The notes below the pieces were generated by a model, which made no database searches, was not told where the DNA came from, and saw only the letters and a program-made list of their open reading frames with translations. Position numbers and translations under genes: made by a program. This document shows, in pieces, positions 6,593-9,347 of a stretch of DNA of 9,347 nucleotides; the stretch's first letter is position 1; each line of letters opens with the position of its first letter. Origin of the DNA: Pseudomonadota bacterium (GTDB taxonomy: Bacteria > Pseudomonadota > Gammaproteobacteria > Burkholderiales > Thiobacillaceae); NCBI GenBank assembly GCA_021780975.1, contig JAJXXS010000171.1:1-9347 (forward strand), given 5' to 3'.

Positions 6593-7708
6593 ATGGCGAG
6601 CGCCATGATCCTGGCGGCGGGCCGCGGCGAGCGCATGCGCCCGCTCACCGACCACACCCCCAAGCCGCTGTTGCTGGCGGGCGGCAAGCCGCTCATCGTC
6701 TGGCACATCGAAAAGCTCGCCGCCGCCGGCTACGATCGCCTGGTCATCAACCATGCCCACCTCGGCGCGCAACTCGAAAGCCACCTCGGCGACGGCAGCC
6801 GCTACGGCGTGCAGATCGCCTACTCGCGCGAGGGCGAGGCGCTGGAAACCGCCGGCGGCATCGCCACCGCGCTGCCGCTGCTGGATGCGGAAGTCTTTCC
6901 GGTGGTGAACGGCGACGTCTACAGCGACTACGACTACGCGGCACTGAGGCGGCAGGCGCAGGCCTGGCCATCGCAGCGGCGCGCGCATCTGGTGCTGGTG
7001 GACAACCCCGCGCACCACCCGCAGGGCGATTTCGCGTTGCAGCAGGATCAGGTGACGGCAGACGGCGCGCCGCGGTTCACCTTCGCCGGGCTGGGCGTCT
7101 ACCACCGCGCGTTGTTCGCCGGCACGCGCGCCGGCGTCAAGGCGCCGCTCGCGCCGTTGCTGAAAAGCGCCATGGCCGAGGGGTGCGTGAGCGGCGAGCA
7201 TTACCGCGGCCTGTGGGTGGACGTGGGCACGCCCGAGCGCCTGCGCGAGCTCGATGCCCTGCTGCGGGGGCGTCTGGCCAAAACCTCCGCCGACATCGCG
7301 CAGGCCGTCGAAGTTGCTGGCGCCTGGGCGTTGGGCTTGCGGGCGCAATGGCTGCGGCTGATGGAACTGGCGGTCCTGGGCGAACTGAAATCCTCCCGCC
7401 TGGGCGCCGCGGGCAAGCTGCGCAAGAGATGGCTGGAGTTGGGCGAGCGCCTGGCCTCGCTGTGCGCCGACCGCGCCTGGATCCCGCGCCCGCGCGAACA
7501 GTTGAAGAACGCGCTTGCTTCCGCGCTCAACCTCAAGGATGCCCTGCTGCTGGCCGAGCAAAGCGCCCAGGCCATCGACGGCGGCGCCGACCGGGCGGCC
7601 TTCGAAGCGGCGCTCATCGCCTTCCACCGCGACTTGCTTGGCGGCCTCGCGGAGCGGGAAAATCTGTGGGCCGCCCTGCTCGATGCCCTGGCCGAGGAAC
7701 AACCATGA
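6593..7708 (+). CDS. murU: MurNAc-1-phosphate uridylyltransferase MurU with an extra C-terminal helical domain
   Basis: MurU joins MurNAc-alpha-1-phosphate with UTP to make UDP-MurNAc, closing the recycling loop begun by AmgK. Residues about 4-225 form a sugar-nucleotidyltransferase (Rossmann-like) domain with the signature LAAGRGERMRP (7-17), TPKPLL, the ETAGGI loop (85-90), NGD with metal-binding Asp108 (106-108), and the closing GLWVDVGTPERL. Known MurU proteins of about 223 residues stop about here. This one continues for some 145 residues, Ala/Leu-rich and apparently all helical, with strong G/C third positions, so the extension is truly coded. I do not recognise it. Possible starts are the ATGs at 6581 (inside the repeat), 6593 and 6605. 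I prefer 6593, giving MASAMILAAG, because it lies just outside the inserted element and restores tight coupling to amgK when the element is removed. The stop overlaps the pepP start as ATGA. Confidence 0.9.
   Translation: MASAMILAAGRGERMRPLTDHTPKPLLLAGGKPLIVWHIEKLAAAGYDRLVINHAHLGAQLESHLGDGSRYGVQIAYSREGEALETAGGIATALPLLDAEVFPVVNGDVYSDYDYAALRRQAQAWPSQRRAHLVLVDNPAHHPQGDFALQQDQVTADGAPRFTFAGLGVYHRALFAGTRAGVKAPLAPLLKSAMAEGCVSGEHYRGLWVDVGTPERLRELDALLRGRLAKTSADIAQAVEVAGAWALGLRAQWLRLMELAVLGELKSSRLGAAGKLRKRWLELGERLASLCADRAWIPRPREQLKNALASALNLKDALLLAEQSAQAIDGGADRAAFEAALIAFHRDLLGGLAERENLWAALLDALAEEQP
7694..7698 (+). promoter_or_regulatory. Strong Shine-Dalgarno GAGGA of pepP
   Basis: GAGGA lies 6 nt before the ATG at 7705, an ideal spacing. 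It fixes the pepP start against the much longer open frame that extends upstream to 7183, whose first 174 codons merely overlap murU in another frame. Confidence 0.8.
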
Positions 7709-8997
7709 ATGACATGTACGCCCAACGCCGGCTGCGCCTGGCCGACCATCTCGGCGCCGGCGTGGCCGTGCTCGCCACAGCGCCGGAGGCCGTGCGCAAC
7801 CGCGACAGCCACTACCCCTACCGCTACGACAGCTATTTCTATTACCTCACCGGCTTCGTCGAGCCGGAAGCCGTGCTGGTGCTGGTGGGCGGCGTGGCGC
7901 CCAAAGGCCTGCTGTTCTGCCGCGCGCGCGACCCCGAGCGCGAAGTCTGGGATGGCTACCGCCATGGGCCGCAGGGCGCCCAGGAGAAATTCGGCTTCGA
8001 CGCGGCCTATCCCATCGCCGAACTCGACGCCAGGCTGCCCGAACTCTTGGCCGACCAGCCGCGTCTGGCTTATGCGGTCGGCCACGACGCCGCCTGGGAC
8101 GCGCGCGTGCTGGGCTGGCTCAACGCCGTGCGCGCCAAGGCGCGCAGCGGCGTGGCGGCGCCGCAGGAGATCGTCGACGTGCGTCTCTGGCTGGATGACT
8201 TGCGCCTCATCAAGGACGCGCACGAACTGGCGGTGATGCAGCGCGCCGCCGACATCTCCAGCGACGCCCACCGCCGCGCCATGCGCGCCGCGCACCCGGG
8301 CCGCTACGAATATGAAATCGAGGCGGAACTGCTGCACGCCTTCGTCTCCGCGGGCGCGCGCCAGCCCGCCTACACCTCCATCGTCGCCGGCGGGGCGCAT
8401 GCCTGCGTGCTGCACTACGTGGAGAACAACGCTCCACTCAAGGACGGCGACCTGCTGCTCATCGACGCCGGCGGCGAGCTGGACGGCTACGCCTCGGACA
8501 TCACCCGCACTTTCCCGGTCAACGGCCGCTTCAGCGGCCCGCAGAAGGCCGTCTACGAAATCGTCCTCGAAGCGCAGGCCCGGGCCATCGCCGCGGTCCA
8601 GCCCGGGGCCTTGTGGAACGCGCCGCACGAGGCGGCGCTCGCGGTGCTGACCCAGGGCCTCAAGGATCTGGGCATCCTGCAGGGCGAGCTGTCCGGCCTG
8701 CTGGAGCAGGAAGCCTACAAGCCCTATTACATGCACCGCACCGGCCACTGGCTGGGCCTGGACGTGCACGACGCCGGCGAATACAAGCGCGCCGGGGCCT
8801 GGCGCGAACTGGTGCCGGGCATGGTGCTGACCGTGGAGCCGGGACTGTACCTGCGCCCGTCCGAGAGCCTGCCGCAGCCCTACTGGAACATCGGCATCCG
8901 CATCGAGGACGACGTGGCCGTGACCGCGGGCGGTCAGCACGTGCTCACTTCGCCGCCCAAGACCGTGGTCGACATCGAGGCCTGGATGCGTGGCTGA
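7705..8997 (+). CDS. pepP: Xaa-Pro aminopeptidase (aminopeptidase P, M24B family)
   Basis: PepP is a cytoplasmic dimetal peptidase that removes the N-terminal residue when proline is second, helping to recycle proline-rich peptides. The 430 residues compare with 441 in E. coli. The N-terminal creatinase-like domain spans about 1-165 (DSHYPYRYDSYFYYLTGF at 34-51, EREVWDGYRHGP). The pita-bread catalytic domain follows from about 172. All five metal ligands are present: Asp254 (LIDAGGE), Asp265 (SDITRTFPVNG), His348 (TGHWLGLDVHD), Glu378 (TVEPGLY) and Glu401 (NIGIRIEDD). The gene overlaps murU by 4 nt (ATGA) and ubiH by 8 nt, so it is translated as part of a tight operon. pepP next to ubiH is a long-conserved proteobacterial pairing; murU in front takes the place held by ygfB in E. 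coli. Its link to ubiquinone synthesis is positional, not a known biochemical one. Confidence 0.97.
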   Translation: MNDMYAQRRLRLADHLGAGVAVLATAPEAVRNRDSHYPYRYDSYFYYLTGFVEPEAVLVLVGGVAPKGLLFCRARDPEREVWDGYRHGPQGAQEKFGFDAAYPIAELDARLPELLADQPRLAYAVGHDAAWDARVLGWLNAVRAKARSGVAAPQEIVDVRLWLDDLRLIKDAHELAVMQRAADISSDAHRRAMRAAHPGRYEYEIEAELLHAFVSAGARQPAYTSIVAGGAHACVLHYVENNAPLKDGDLLLIDAGGELDGYASDITRTFPVNGRFSGPQKAVYEIVLEAQARAIAAVQPGALWNAPHEAALAVLTQGLKDLGILQGELSGLLEQEAYKPYYMHRTGHWLGLDVHDAGEYKRAGAWRELVPGMVLTVEPGLYLRPSESLPQPYWNIGIRIEDDVAVTAGGQHVLTSPPKTVVDIEAWMRG

Positions 8998-9347
8998 GCA
9001 CGCCGACATCCTTATCGTCGGCGCCGGCCCGGTGGGAGCGGTCTGCGCCCTGGCGCTCGCCCAGGGCGGCTTGTCGCCGCTGCTGCTGGAAGCGCGCACC
9101 GCCGACCGGCGCGTGAGCGACCGCCGCACCCTGGCGCTGTCTCACGGCAGCCGCCTGATCCTGGAGCGGCTGGGGGTGTGGCAGCAGCTGGCCGGCGCCA
9201 CCGCCATCACGGACATCGACATATCGCAGAAGGGCGGCTTCGGCCAAGCCCGTTTGAGCGCCGCAGAGGAAAACGTCCCGGCGCTGGGCCATGTGCTCGG
9301 CTACGACGACCTGGCGCACGCGCTCGACCACGCCCTTGCCGCCGCCG
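8990..9347 (+). CDS. ubiH: UbiH/UbiF/COQ6-family FAD monooxygenase, N-terminal part (runs off the right edge)
   Basis: A frame opening with GTG at 8990 runs without a stop to the window edge (119 complete codons). It begins MAEHADILIVGAGPVGAVCA, the GxGxxG dinucleotide fold that binds FAD, with Glu34 (LLLEAR) closing the second strand. DRRTLALSHGSRLILERLGVW (45-65) is the characteristic early motif of ubiquinone-pathway hydroxylases. The stretch ISQKGGFGQARLS followed by ALGHVLGYDDLAHAL resembles UbiH more than UbiF or UbiI. UbiH hydroxylates the aromatic ring of polyprenylated ubiquinone precursors (C1 position in E. coli). The position directly after pepP supports the UbiH name. GAGG at 8977-8980 gives a ribosome site 9 nt before the GTG, inside pepP. 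The member of the family is inferred because about two thirds of the protein is missing. Confidence 0.87.
   Translation, partial: MAEHADILIVGAGPVGAVCALALAQGGLSPLLLEARTADRRVSDRRTLALSHGSRLILERLGVWQQLAGATAITDIDISQKGGFGQARLSAAEENVPALGHVLGYDDLAHALDHALAAA

Noticed and set aside
7183..7704. Upstream extension of pepP to a start at 7183
   Set aside because: The first 174 residues are Arg/Gly/Pro-rich shadow of murU; a GAGGA ribosome site and family length fix the start at 7705.
7201..9129. A 642-codon minus-strand open frame antisense to murU and pepP
   Set aside because: It crosses two certain genes and the ubiH start, and its translation shows no recognisable domain.

Overview
This GC-rich window is ordinary Gram-negative chromosome, most likely from a betaproteobacterium. 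The evidence is the lptD-surA-pdxA cluster, the facing amgK-murU genes, pepP-ubiH behind them, and the strong G/C bias at third codon positions. I cannot name a genus from the sequence. There are eight protein genes in two divergent sets, one small palindromic repeat element, and no tRNA, rRNA or CRISPR that I can see.

Minus strand, read from right to left: lptD (5413-3203, LPS outer-membrane translocon), surA (3237-1918, periplasmic chaperone/PPIase that folds LptD and other barrels), pdxA (1899-913, pyridoxal phosphate synthesis), then the 5' part of a membrane-anchored sensor gene that runs off the left edge (849-1). The first three are packed as an operon: lptD and surA overlap by 35 nt, and surA and pdxA are 18 nt apart. 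The sensor occupies the place where rsmA/ksgA often follows pdxA. It sits behind a perfect 9-bp hairpin and is probably a separate unit.

Plus strand: amgK (5455-6447) and murU (6593-7708) encode the kinase and uridylyltransferase of the peptidoglycan-recycling shortcut that makes UDP-MurNAc from recovered MurNAc. pepP (7705-8997, Xaa-Pro aminopeptidase) overlaps murU by 4 nt. A ubiH-type FAD monooxygenase for ubiquinone synthesis (8990 to the right edge) overlaps pepP by 8 nt. Only 41 nt separate the divergent lptD and amgK starts, and both starts appear to be TTG, so envelope biogenesis and wall recycling share one tiny control region.

The most interesting items are two. First, a 141-bp MITE-like element (6448-6588) lies between amgK and murU, with imperfect terminal inverted repeats and a TGA direct duplication that coincides with the amgK stop codon. 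Removing it on paper restores a tightly coupled TGAGATG stop/start junction. Second, MurU carries an extra C-terminal domain of about 145 residues, helical and of no family I recognise. I found no clear evidence of an entirely new system; these two points are the best leads.
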